A DNA stretch of 64,000 bases from assembly GCF_007050985.1 (NCBI RefSeq), contig NZ_VHSF01000003.1, positions 712,183 to 776,182 on the forward strand, written 5' to 3'. Made by a program: the position numbers and the translations under genes. The notes beneath the pieces were generated by a model. It worked only from the letters and a program-made list of their open reading frames with translations, ran no database searches and was not told the origin of the DNA. Shown in pieces: positions 35,686 through 44,036 of this stretch; the first letter of the stretch is position 1; each line of letters opens with the position of its first letter. Source of the stretch: Christiangramia sabulilitoris. Its GTDB lineage: Bacteria > Bacteroidota > Bacteroidia > Flavobacteriales > Flavobacteriaceae.

Positions 35686-36441
35686 ATGATAAATTTTTTT
35701 AGAAAGATCCGTAGAAAACTACTCTCTGATAATAAATTCAGTAAGTATTTGATCTATGCTATTGGAGAAATTGTTCTTGTGGTTATAGGAATTCTTATCG
35801 CATTGGGAATTAATAATTGGAATAATAACAGAATCACCCAAAGTGAATCTCATGAATTCAATCAAAGACTATTGAAGGAATTCAAAGGAAATCTCGATTT
35901 AGCTAAGCTTAAAATTGAGAAAATGGAACATAGAATAAATGGCACTAGAGAAATCCTGGAATTGTTTGAACAAAACGAGTCAGATAACAATTGGAGATCC
36001 CTGGATAGTTTATTATTTATTGTTTTGGATGGTGTTAAGGTAGAATTTGTAACGGGAACTTTAAACGAAGGACTAAATACAGGTAAAGTTGCTTTAATTG
36101 ATTCGGACCTTTTAAAAGGGAAATTATATGGATTACCTTCTAATATTGATTACGTAAGGGAATGGGACAAAACATATTCCGATTATCTCTCTAATTATTT
36201 ACAAGCATTTTTATATAAGAATTTCAATTACAGAAAAATGGATAATGCTTTTTCAAAGGATAATATTGGAACATCGAAATTCAACACCAATTGGAATGAA
36301 CTTCTATTAGCAAACGAGGAATTCGAAAATTTAATTGATAATCATTATTTTCAATCAAAGGCTCAATTACAATTTCACACCAATCTGAGAAACGAAATAG
36401 CTGAAATAAAAGAGTTGATTGAAATAGAATTGAAAAAATAA
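35686..36441 (+). CDS. DUF6090-type membrane protein
   Basis: A 251-residue protein. Residues 1-46 (FFRKIRRKLLSDNKFSKYLI, AIGEIVLVVIGILIALGINN) match the start of the gene at 31567 and form a basic cytoplasmic segment plus one transmembrane helix. The rest is helical, charged and presumably periplasmic, with predicted coiled-coil character near the end (LRNEIAEIKELIEIELKK). There is no carbohydrate-binding-like domain. Function unknown. AT-rich compared with the 31567 copy, and located within the repeat-separated accessory stretch. Confidence 0.72.
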   Translation: MINFFRKIRRKLLSDNKFSKYLIYAIGEIVLVVIGILIALGINNWNNNRITQSESHEFNQRLLKEFKGNLDLAKLKIEKMEHRINGTREILELFEQNESDNNWRSLDSLLFIVLDGVKVEFVTGTLNEGLNTGKVALIDSDLLKGKLYGLPSNIDYVREWDKTYSDYLSNYLQAFLYKNFNYRKMDNAFSKDNIGTSKFNTNWNELLLANEEFENLIDNHYFQSKAQLQFHTNLRNEIAEIKELIEIELKK

Positions 36442-36764
36442 CTAAAGCCCAACAAATCCAACTAACTGCAAACATGCCCGTACAGGCTACCTGAAATTTG
36501 ATCATCGCTTCTAAAACCCATAGGGTATGAATAGCAGTCCCGGAACCCACGAAGCAAGAAATTACTCTTCCTTTTATATTTTAAAAATTAAAGCGGACTG
36601 TAATACTCAACCCGATGTTAATAAGATTTTTTTATCCGCAACAGTGATAAAAGCTAAAAACCTTTATTTTAGCCGGGAGTCGTTATCCCGATATAGAAAC
36701 TGGAATACACAGGAATCTGATTGTTATCAGGAGTTATGCATAATGCTATTAAAAATACTAATTA
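36442..36764. repeat. Gap with dispersed repeat X3
   Basis: A 323-base gap. Repeat X3 occupies about 36590-36735 and aligns with X2 over most of its length (ACTCAACCCGATGT, TATCCGCAACAGTGAT, AGCTAAAA, CTTTATTTTAGCCGGGA, GAAACTGGAA). The left 140 bases contain AAGCCCAACAAATCCAACTAAC and no gene. A short reading frame across X3 is an artefact. Confidence 0.65.
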
Positions 36765-37976
36765 ATGAATACTGAAGAATTCGAAAATCACGTTCTTTTT
36801 GATCGATTAAACTCATTAACAGAAATTTTAGCCAGTGAGAAGACATCAGAGAAAATAGAACTTCAGAGGTTATCCCGATTCCAAACTGTCCACGATTATA
36901 TCTATCAAAGAGTTAAACTCACATTACCAGATTTAGTTCAAAAAACTGAATTTGATACCCTAAGTAATGAAATAAATGCAGCAGTATCTCAATTAAATTC
37001 ATTTTTGGGAAATAATAATGTTGGGCATCTAAACAATGTAGATAACTACTTAAATTCAGCGATAAATAAAATTAAATTACTTCCAATACCTGTTTCCAAA
37101 ACTGATTTTAACTTTTCAAAAAAGGTTGCAAGTTTTGAGAATACGGCGAAAAAGAAATATGCTTCACTAGAAAAAGAGTATGAAAATACTAATAAAAAGC
37201 TAACAGATGTAAAAACAAATTTGTCTGAGAAAAACAAGCAAATTGAATCTTTATCAAAGCAGTTGATAGACAAGGAAAATGAAATTAAAAACCTTACTTC
37301 AAATATTCAGACTAATTTTAAAAATATTCAGGCAAATCAAGTCCAAAGCCTAAAAGAGGATAGAAAAAAATATAAAGAGGAAGTTGAAAAAGAAAAAGTC
37401 AGTTACAGAAAACAAATAGAAGATTTAAAAGAAAATATTGACATCGACACATCGAAACTTGTACAGAAACTTGAAACCAAATTAAAAGAAGCGGAGCAAT
37501 TGGTCAATGTAATTGGAAATGTTGGTGTCACTGGTAATTATCAAATCATTGCGAACCAGCATAAGAAAACTGCAAATATATGGAGGGGCTTAGCGATTGC
37601 ATTTATGACAATTTTCTCAGTCTTACTAGTATGGACTATTATAGATCTAAGCGCTGATGGATATAATTGGACGAAATCCGTAATTAGATTGTTAGCTGCT
37701 GCTGCTTTATCATATCCTGCGACATATGCAGCAAAGGAGTCAACAAAGCACAGAAATCTCGAGACACTAAATAGAAATGCAGAATTAGAATTAGCATCAA
37801 TTAATCCATTCATTGAAATCCTACCAGATCAAAAGAAACATACAATAAAAGAAAAGTTAGTTGAAAAATATTTTGGCAATAACTCCAATGGCTTAAAAGA
37901 AAATAAAAAGGAAGAAGAATTATCTTTTACATCTTTTGAAAAGATAATTGATGCAATTTCAAAATTAAAACCATAA
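36765..37976 (+). CDS. Coiled-coil membrane protein of unknown function
   Basis: A 403-residue protein. The N-terminal part (about 1-110) is helical. A long lysine/glutamate-rich coiled coil spans about residues 125-245 (KKYASLEKEYENTNKKLTDV and onward). Two hydrophobic segments follow (WRGLAIAFMTIFSVLLVWTI near 273-292, and SVIRLLAAAALSYPATYAA near 306-324). A charged C-terminal domain holds NRNAELELASINPFIEILPD. I do not recognise a family; similar layouts occur among phage-defence and membrane-remodelling proteins, but there is no specific motif to support that. AT-rich and an orphan; element E2 begins 9 bases after its stop. Confidence 0.6.
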   Translation: MNTEEFENHVLFDRLNSLTEILASEKTSEKIELQRLSRFQTVHDYIYQRVKLTLPDLVQKTEFDTLSNEINAAVSQLNSFLGNNNVGHLNNVDNYLNSAINKIKLLPIPVSKTDFNFSKKVASFENTAKKKYASLEKEYENTNKKLTDVKTNLSEKNKQIESLSKQLIDKENEIKNLTSNIQTNFKNIQANQVQSLKEDRKKYKEEVEKEKVSYRKQIEDLKENIDIDTSKLVQKLETKLKEAEQLVNVIGNVGVTGNYQIIANQHKKTANIWRGLAIAFMTIFSVLLVWTIIDLSADGYNWTKSVIRLLAAAALSYPATYAAKESTKHRNLETLNRNAELELASINPFIEILPDQKKHTIKEKLVEKYFGNNSNGLKENKKEEELSFTSFEKIIDAISKLKP

Positions 37977-37984
37977 CGCACTAT

Positions 37985-38130
37985 CCATAACCACGGTTCA
38001 TCGCCAATAGACGGCAGCGTTAGAAAGAAAATAATTAACTTGACCAACAAACCAATACTAAGCCGACTCCCGAAGCGTCGGGACGCGTCCCTTACTCCGC
38101 CAACTGGCGATAACCGAGACCGTTGGCAAC
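37985..38130 (+). repeat. Element E2 (about 146 bp, terminal inverted repeats)
   Basis: The left end CCATAACCACGGTTCATCGC and the reverse complement of the right end (GTTGCCAACGGTCTCGGTTA...CGCCA) align with small gaps over about 30 bases. Left core: ACGGCAGCGTTAG. The body contains CCCGA-agcg-TCGGG and the 12-bp palindrome GGGACGCGTCCC, plus CGCCA-ac-TGGCG. AACGC just left of the element (37974-37978) also pairs with GCGTT. Present in the same orientation as E3, with parD/parE between. Confidence 0.75.
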
Positions 38131-38198
38131 AATATTTTCACACAAAAAACTTGCTATTGATTCATTTTTGGTGCAATTTTACATCAAATATAATAATC

Positions 38199-38438
38199 AT
38201 GGCTAGACAAAGTATTTCATTTACAGAACCAAATGACGAGTGGCTGAAATCTCAAATTGAGAGTAAAGAATATTCAAGTAAAAGTGAATTGGTTAATGAC
38301 CTAATAAGACAAGCTAGAAATCAGCAAATTCAGATTAATTATATTAAAAGTAAATTAGAAAAAGCTGAAAAAAGCGGATTTACAAATGACAGTAAAGAAC
38401 AGATTTTAGCAAAATCAAAGTCATTACTTAATGAATAA
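38199..38438 (+). CDS. parD: ParD-like antitoxin (ribbon-helix-helix)
   Basis: A 79-residue antitoxin. The N-terminus ARQSISFTEPNDEWLKSQIE followed by YSSKSELVNDLIRQAR is the ribbon-helix-helix DNA-binding domain of the ParD/CopG class. The C-terminal half is the charged, probably disordered toxin-binding tail. The frame is open upstream to 38040, but that part lies in element E2 and the ATG at 38199 gives the standard start. It overlaps the toxin gene by eight bases. ParD normally represses its own operon with ParE. Confidence 0.85.
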   Translation: MARQSISFTEPNDEWLKSQIESKEYSSKSELVNDLIRQARNQQIQINYIKSKLEKAEKSGFTNDSKEQILAKSKSLLNE

Positions 38439-38715
38439 CTATAGGTTAAGTAACGTCGCTAAAGAAGATTTAATTCGGATTCATCAATATGGAGTAAAAA
38501 GATTTGGAGAAACTCAAGCAGATAAATATTACGAAACTTTTTTTGAATATTTCGATCTCATTGCCGAGCAACCTTTCACGTTTGAAGCAGTTGATTTTAT
38601 AAAACCTGGGTATAGAAGATGTGTATGTGGATCCGATAGTATTTATTATCGGGTAGAAAACAATATTATCGAAATTATGACAATAATTGGAAAACAAGAT
38701 TTAAGTAATATCTAA
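38431..38715 (+). CDS. parE: ParE-like toxin (RelE/ParE superfamily)
   Basis: A 94-residue type II toxin. YRLSNVAKEDLIRIHQYGVK at the start, FDLIAEQPF and YRRCVCGSDSIYYRV, then IIEIMTIIGKQD, are the classic ParE pattern: two N-terminal helices and a beta-sheet ending in I-x-R/K-x-x-H/Q-like residues. ParE toxins usually poison DNA gyrase; RelE-like members cut mRNA, and sequence alone does not fully separate them. Translation is coupled to parD by an eight-base overlap. The pair sits between direct copies of element E (E2 left, E3 right). Confidence 0.86.
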   Translation: MNNYRLSNVAKEDLIRIHQYGVKRFGETQADKYYETFFEYFDLIAEQPFTFEAVDFIKPGYRRCVCGSDSIYYRVENNIIEIMTIIGKQDLSNI

Positions 38716-38737
38716 GCAATATCCAACGGGAAAATAC

Positions 38738-38885
38738 GGTTGCCAATAATGGTTCCTCTCCAATAAGCGGCAACGTTAGAAATAAAATAATTAACCTGAC
38801 CAGCTATTCAATACTAAGCCGACACCCGAAGCATCGGGAGGAGTCCCCTACCCCGCAAAATGGCGGTAACCGTAACCATTGGACC
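38738..38885 (+). repeat. Element E3 (about 148 bp, terminal inverted repeats)
   Basis: Left end GGTTGCCAATAATGGTTCCT and reverse complement of the right end (GGTCCAATGGTTACGGTTAC) align over about 30 bases. The left core GCGGCAACGTTAGAAATAAA matches E2 (ACGGCAGCGTTAGAAAGAAA). The body has CCCGA-agca-TCGGG and GGGAGGAGTCCC. Starts 22 bases after the parE stop. Confidence 0.75.
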
Positions 38886-38980
38886 AAAAAAGCCGGTATT
38901 TTTACTGTAACACATTCCCTTGCAGATCTACTAATTCCTGAAAATTCACTGTAAATCCAGAAGTATCAGATCTTAGTTCA

Positions 38981-39778
38981 ATGAAAACAGTAAGTATCGC
39001 GATCCTCTTATTTCTTCTCATATTATCCTTATTCAATTCGAAACGGGATTTAAGAAAGTATAATACTTTTAAAGCCTTGACCGGCACCAGCGAGCGCCAG
39101 GCAATGTTCAAAAAAATGCTCCTTGAGTCATTCTTAATTTATGGATGTTTAGGTTTGCTGGCCCTGTATATACTTGGCCGGTTTTCAGCATTGACTCAGT
39201 TTCCAGATTTTTTAATGGAATATTCCACTTACTTAAGATCGTTCAGGATTCATAATATAGAAGAGATTACGCTCATTAAGATCCTGAAACTGGCCCTCGT
39301 ATATCTCATTCCTTTCCTGTTATTAGCCACGACTCTTTTAAATCTTATCATGGTTTACGTTCAGCATAAAAAAACTGATGAAAAGAGTACAGAGGTAAGC
39401 CCCGATGCCATAAACCACCTTATGCCCCGGAATGCTGCGGAGAGGTCCTGGGTCACCCTTATATCCATCAATGCGGGGTTCAGCGAAGAGATCTTCTTCC
39501 GGCTTCTTTTACCCATATTGTTTTTTAACATATTTGGATCCAGTCTCATTTCAGTCTTATTAGCCTCACTTTGGTTTGGTCTCGTTCATGCCTACCAGGG
39601 AATAAGCGGAATCATTTCTACTTTAATCGCTGGCCTCATGCTTTTCTATATTTTTATCCTGACTCAAAATATCTGGATTACCATATTGGTTCACATAATT
39701 TTAGATCTTAATGGGTTGGTGATAACACCATTATTCAACAATTTTCTGGAGCAGAAGTCAGCTTCCAAAATAGCCTAG
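38981..39778 (+). CDS. CPBP family intramembrane metalloprotease
   Basis: A 265-residue membrane protein of the CAAX protease/bacteriocin-processing (CPBP, Abi) family with about 6-7 transmembrane segments. The catalytic motifs are in order: GFSEEIFFRL (Glu169-Glu170, Arg174), WFGLVHAYQG (His203), and LVHIILDLNG (His238, Asp242). Known members cleave prenylated or small membrane peptides; no substrate can be named here. Its codon use and GC are closer to the core genes than to the AT-rich stretch on its left, which ends with element E3. Confidence 0.87.
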   Translation: MKTVSIAILLFLLILSLFNSKRDLRKYNTFKALTGTSERQAMFKKMLLESFLIYGCLGLLALYILGRFSALTQFPDFLMEYSTYLRSFRIHNIEEITLIKILKLALVYLIPFLLLATTLLNLIMVYVQHKKTDEKSTEVSPDAINHLMPRNAAERSWVTLISINAGFSEEIFFRLLLPILFFNIFGSSLISVLLASLWFGLVHAYQGISGIISTLIAGLMLFYIFILTQNIWITILVHIILDLNGLVITPLFNNFLEQKSASKIA

Positions 39779-39920
39779 CAAGAAAAAGTTGAAAAGCAGT
39801 CAACAGTATGGCTCAGCCGTGTAAGCCTGCAAATAAGGAGATGAGCAGATTACAGGTATGGAATTTCTTCATATTTTGGCAGGGATTTAAGTATGGAATT
39901 AAAATTTCCGTTTATTAATT

Positions 39921-40415
39921 ATGACAGAGATCGTCCCGGTAGATTCAGAAGATAAAGTAAAGATCACAGCAGACCTGGCTAAGGAGATCTGGAGCGAACA
40001 TTATACTCCCATTATTGGCGCCGGGCAGGTAAACTATATGCTGGAGAAATACCAGTCCAGAACCGCAATCTGGCAGCAACTTGAAGGTGGAGTAAGTTAT
40101 TACCTTCTGAAAACCGGGGAAAAGCATGCTGGTTATTTTTCATTTAGTATTCAGGAAAAATCTCTCTTTTTGAGCAAATTCTATGTGCTGAGATCTGAAA
40201 GAGGAAAAGGAATAGGCAAAACAGCACTTAAATTTATTGAGGAACAGGCAATGGAACTGCAGCTTCCTAAAATAAAACTTACCGTAAACAAGTATAATTC
40301 GAATTCTATTAAGGCCTACGAAAAAATGGGCTTTGAGAATGTAGGTTCCATCGTGCAGGATATTGGCAATGGATATGTGATGGACGATTATGTACTGGAG
40401 AAAATGGTACATTGA
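39921..40415 (+). CDS. GNAT family N-acetyltransferase
   Basis: A 164-residue GNAT acetyltransferase with the acetyl-CoA loop SERGKGIGKTALKFIE at about residues 93-108 and a late NKYNSNSIKAYEKMGFENVG typical of the family's last helix-strand. It is not closely similar to the tandem pair at 8577-9599. Acceptor unknown. It stands alone, with about 140 bases on the left and 280 on the right that hold no other gene. Confidence 0.85.
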   Translation: MTEIVPVDSEDKVKITADLAKEIWSEHYTPIIGAGQVNYMLEKYQSRTAIWQQLEGGVSYYLLKTGEKHAGYFSFSIQEKSLFLSKFYVLRSERGKGIGKTALKFIEEQAMELQLPKIKLTVNKYNSNSIKAYEKMGFENVGSIVQDIGNGYVMDDYVLEKMVH

Positions 40416-40697
40416 TCCATTGCTCTTACCTGGGATAAAGGGCTGGTTTTATGCTGAAAAACAATCAGCTATTCTATAAGATATCCGGGCTTAAAATACC
40501 TTGCGGAAATATAGAATATTCACCCTGAAGTAGTTTGAAGAATTTTCATGACTATAGTAAAAAAAAAGCTGTAACATTTTTCTTTTTTCCGGCACTTATC
40601 ATTAGATCCAGGTCTGGATCACTTTCAATCAAACCAAACCCCCAGGCGAAAATTGCAACATCCAAAAACCAGGCTCGTCTTTTTAAAAAACATCAAA

Positions 40698-41783
40698 ATG
40701 AAGAATTCTTCAGCATTTGCTTTTAAAATCATCATTCTAATCAACATCTTTTGCCTGAGTAATATCTTTGCTCAGGATGATTTTAAATTTGAAGAAGTAA
40801 AGCCTGAAACCGTTAATTTCTCTTCATCCAGACTTGATTCCCTGGGTGATTTCCTGGAACAGGCAGGTTCTTCCTCGCTTATTATTTTAAAAGATGGTAA
40901 ACTATTGTATGAATGGGGAAATACAGAAAAGAAACATACCATACATTCCATAAGAAAGGCGCTGCTCAACTCTCTATACGGAATATATATTGCGAAGGGT
41001 ACTATAGACACTTCCATGACCTTGAAGCAACTGCAAATCGATGACATCGCACCTTCCCTTTCAGAAATTGAAAAAACTGCCACAGTTGCAGATTTGCTTA
41101 GGTCGAGATCTGGAGTATACCACAGCTCTGCTGCTACCAATGAGGCCATGTTAGCCCAAATGCCGGAAAGGGGCACCTTCAAACCAAATGAACAATATGT
41201 TTATAACAACTGGGATTTTAATGTTTTAGGTTATATCCTGGAAAAGGCGACCGGTAAAAGTGTTTATGATCTTTTTTATGAAGAGATCGCCAAACCACTG
41301 GGAATGCAATATGCTAATGAATTTGTTTCCATAAATGCTGAACAAGACAGCATCCCGCAAACAGATGGTTTTTACCAGTATGCACCGGCTAAATCAAAAT
41401 ATCCTGCTTATCATTTCAGACTGTCTGCGCGGGACATGGCCCTTTACGGACAGTTATATTTAAATAATGGGATGTGGAATGGCCATACAATCATTCCTGA
41501 AGAATGGATAGAATTATCTACTAAACCTCATTCTGTCTATAATCCGGCTTACGGGATAGCTTACGGAATGCTATGGAATGTTTTGATGCCCACCGAAACC
41601 CGAAAGTCAAAATCCTTTTACCATACCGGGGTAGGAATTCATATGCTGGGAGTTTATCCGGCATCAGGGATAGTACTTATCCACCGCGTGGATAGTGAAA
41701 ATGAGTATAATTTTAATCAGGGTGATTTCTACAAAATGATCTCCCTCGTCTGGAATGCAGAACTCAAGGAACAACAATTATAA
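40698..41783 (+). CDS. Exported serine hydrolase (class C beta-lactamase / S12 family)
   Basis: A protein of 361 residues with a signal peptide (residues 1-26, ending IFAQ). Catalytic motifs of the S12 family are visible: SIRK (Ser84-x-x-Lys87), YNN (Tyr169-x-Asn171), and FYHTGVGIHM with the HTG triad near residue 317. YGMLWN and ARDMALYGQLYLNNG also fit the family. The frame is open 15 codons further upstream, but the ATG at 40698 directly precedes the signal peptide and is preferred. Substrate unknown; these enzymes are often esterases or peptidases rather than resistance enzymes. Confidence 0.87.
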   Translation: MKNSSAFAFKIIILINIFCLSNIFAQDDFKFEEVKPETVNFSSSRLDSLGDFLEQAGSSSLIILKDGKLLYEWGNTEKKHTIHSIRKALLNSLYGIYIAKGTIDTSMTLKQLQIDDIAPSLSEIEKTATVADLLRSRSGVYHSSAATNEAMLAQMPERGTFKPNEQYVYNNWDFNVLGYILEKATGKSVYDLFYEEIAKPLGMQYANEFVSINAEQDSIPQTDGFYQYAPAKSKYPAYHFRLSARDMALYGQLYLNNGMWNGHTIIPEEWIELSTKPHSVYNPAYGIAYGMLWNVLMPTETRKSKSFYHTGVGIHMLGVYPASGIVLIHRVDSENEYNFNQGDFYKMISLVWNAELKEQQL

Positions 41784-42095
41784 AAGAGATTGACTAACCA
41801 ATTAGAATTAACCTTATCAACTTCCCTTAGAGATAATTAAACTCTAAAATCATAAATAGGCAGACGTATCTGGGTGAAGTTTTGAAATTCCAGGAGTAAT
41901 TTAGCTTCCATGCAATTGCAGCAGGGTTAGACCAACCGGGGCATTAAAACACCGGAAAACATATCCATCTTATTTTAAATTTTGCTCTTCTATATCATAT
42001 CAGCAAAGCTTATCTCCCATAGAAGAAAACAGTCTTTGGCGCTTTTTAAAATAATCTAATTGCTCTATATTTCCGCCCGATCAAAATTGAAGATT
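41784..42095. other. Intergenic region with no recognised feature
   Basis: About 312 bases between the S12 hydrolase and the PLP enzyme. No reading frame with support, no strong hairpin and no clear TAnnTTTG box was seen. Confidence 0.6.
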
Positions 42096-43946
42096 ATGCA
42101 AGAGCGCAATGTGCTGAATTATATAGATAATGTTTTGGAAAATATGCCGGCAGACTGGTTAAAACTCACTACCCACCGGCTGGATATTTATAATGAGGAG
42201 CTGGCCAAAACTGAGTTTATGGGGCAGTTTGAATACCTGTTTGAAAGAGATAATGCCACCACCTCTGCCTTGAGTGCTTTGCCCACGGCATTTGACTATA
42301 TAAGGTTGGGTCACCCTTTATCATCTGTACTGGAATGGACCATCGGCAGGATGAATGAGCTTCATGCAGATAATGTCATCGCTTTTTCATCTAAAGTTGC
42401 CCCGGTCCTGGCTGTATTGAGGAAGAATTTATTTCTGAATAAGAAAACCAGGATCTGTTATTCTGATGAATTGCCGGAATGCTTTGACATTGAAGCCTTA
42501 AAAAATGTTTACGGTTATAATTTTGAACTACAACAGGTAGACAACCTCGATAAAATTGCGGAATTCGAAGGAAGCAACGTTTTTATTTCTCAAAGTGATG
42601 ATCTGGCTAAGCTTGAAATTCACTCAAATATTGATTTCTATATCAGTCTACAGGCAGAACTGGGAAGTATCATCTTAGTGAATACCGAAGAAAATGAAAG
42701 CTATATTGGCGAAATTCAGCATGTAAGAAGAAGGGAAACCATCGCCATGACCCCGGCCGATTGTTTTAAGGTATTACAGCAAATTATCGGGAAAGCTGCA
42801 ACTGCAAAGAATGCTAGTGCTGATGATCATAAAAAAAATAAGGCCAGCGTAGTAGATTCGGTACAAAAGATCACCGCTACTAGCTCAGAAGTATTACTTG
42901 GCTCCTGCGGACTTTCAGTTCAATATGCCATCATGATGGGCCTTATAGACGAGGCCCTTGAAAAACATAAAGGTAAAAATATCAAAATAATCGTTCCCCC
43001 AAATTGCTACGGCGGCACGAACGATCAGGCCAGACGGGTAGCAGCCTGCGTGGAAAATGTAGAGATCATGGATTTACCCGTGGACGGTGATAATGATATG
43101 GTGCAAAGTACAGACCGGGTTCTGGACCAGGTGGCAGCACAGGATGCCGTGCCTTATATTATAGCAGAGATCCCTACAAATCCAAGGGTGGAAGTACCAG
43201 ACCTGGAGAAATTGAGAGCGGTCTTAAGTAAAGAAAGGAAAACAGCCTCGGGAGAAGCTGCTATAGATCCTGTTTTTATTCTGGATCAAACCTTTTGTCC
43301 CAATGTACAATTCTGCGGGGAAGATGGTATCCTATCCTCTATCAAAACTATTTCTTATGTAAGCGGCTCTAAATTTCCAAGTGGTGGTAAATGCACCGCC
43401 GGTTACTGTGTTGCCAATAAAAGGGCAGATAGTTTAATGATAAATATCGGCAGGCACCTGAGATTATGCGATAATGAAGCTACCGCGCTGCAGGTCGAAA
43501 TACTGGCGGCCCAATTACCCTCCATGAATCAAAGGATCAAAGATGCTTACAGGAATACCCGTGAATTTGTAAGCTTTATCGAAGAAACCCTGCCGGAAGC
43601 AAAGATCAATTTTGTATCTGAAGAACTGGCGGAACAGGGCTTTACCCCCTCTGTATTTTCCCTGGATCTTCCCACCAGGGGAAATTCTGAAGAAGAGAGA
43701 GAAGCATACAAAAGAGCTCTGAACCAGAAACTCATCGATATGATGATAAGTCGTATCCCGAATGAAAGTAAATATTGCGTGAGCTACGGGCAATTGAAAG
43801 GTTGTTACTGGACGATCCCGGCAACTTCTACCCAGGGCACTACCAAAGAAGATGATAAGGATTATATCGCCCGGGTATCGGTTTCACCAGACCTGGACCT
43901 GGCTTTGCATAAAGAGGTGTTTGCAGATTTTGTCGCCGACCTATAA
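42096..43946 (+). CDS. Large PLP-dependent enzyme, Cys/Met metabolism type
   Basis: A 616-residue fold-type I PLP enzyme. The C-terminal half resembles cystathionine gamma-synthase/lyase-type enzymes: IPTNPRVEVPDLEKLRAV near residue 360, ILDQTFCPN with the aspartate for the pyridine nitrogen near 397, and VSGSKFPSGGKCTAGYCVAN with the putative PLP lysine at about 426. The N-terminal 240 residues are an extension with a decayed-looking second Rossmann-like domain and the phrase LSALPTAFDYIRLGHPLSSV. Typical family members are about 400 residues, so this is unusually long. The frame is open 12 codons upstream from a TTG; the ATG at 42096 is more natural. The reaction is unknown. Confidence 0.75.
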   Translation: MQERNVLNYIDNVLENMPADWLKLTTHRLDIYNEELAKTEFMGQFEYLFERDNATTSALSALPTAFDYIRLGHPLSSVLEWTIGRMNELHADNVIAFSSKVAPVLAVLRKNLFLNKKTRICYSDELPECFDIEALKNVYGYNFELQQVDNLDKIAEFEGSNVFISQSDDLAKLEIHSNIDFYISLQAELGSIILVNTEENESYIGEIQHVRRRETIAMTPADCFKVLQQIIGKAATAKNASADDHKKNKASVVDSVQKITATSSEVLLGSCGLSVQYAIMMGLIDEALEKHKGKNIKIIVPPNCYGGTNDQARRVAACVENVEIMDLPVDGDNDMVQSTDRVLDQVAAQDAVPYIIAEIPTNPRVEVPDLEKLRAVLSKERKTASGEAAIDPVFILDQTFCPNVQFCGEDGILSSIKTISYVSGSKFPSGGKCTAGYCVANKRADSLMINIGRHLRLCDNEATALQVEILAAQLPSMNQRIKDAYRNTREFVSFIEETLPEAKINFVSEELAEQGFTPSVFSLDLPTRGNSEEEREAYKRALNQKLIDMMISRIPNESKYCVSYGQLKGCYWTIPATSTQGTTKEDDKDYIARVSVSPDLDLALHKEVFADFVADL

Positions 43947-43966
43947 AGCATCCATTAGTTATCCAG

Positions 43967-44007
43967 GGAAATACCACCATTCTATACTTTAAAATGGTGG
44001 TATTTTT
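43967..44007. terminator. Bidirectional terminator between convergent genes
   Basis: AATACCACCATT and AATGGTGGTATT form a perfect stem around a loop of about 10 bases, with T-runs on both sides. It serves the PLP-enzyme gene (stop at 43946) and the propeller lipoprotein gene (stop at 44037). Confidence 0.88.
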
Positions 44008-44036
44008 ATTTTATTACTTCCCGGAATTTTTAAAAA

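Noticed and set aside
36527..36775. An 82-codon reading frame before the coiled-coil gene.
   Set aside because: It crosses repeat X3, and the other X copies do not keep the frame.
38040..38198. A longer ParD protein starting at 38040.
   Set aside because: Those codons lie within repeat E2 and do not resemble the antitoxin family.
34631..38885. A proven integron with classical attC sites.
   Set aside because: The GTTAG ends and symmetry are suggestive, but full R/L box consensus and an integrase are missing. I report them only as attC- or MITE-like elements.
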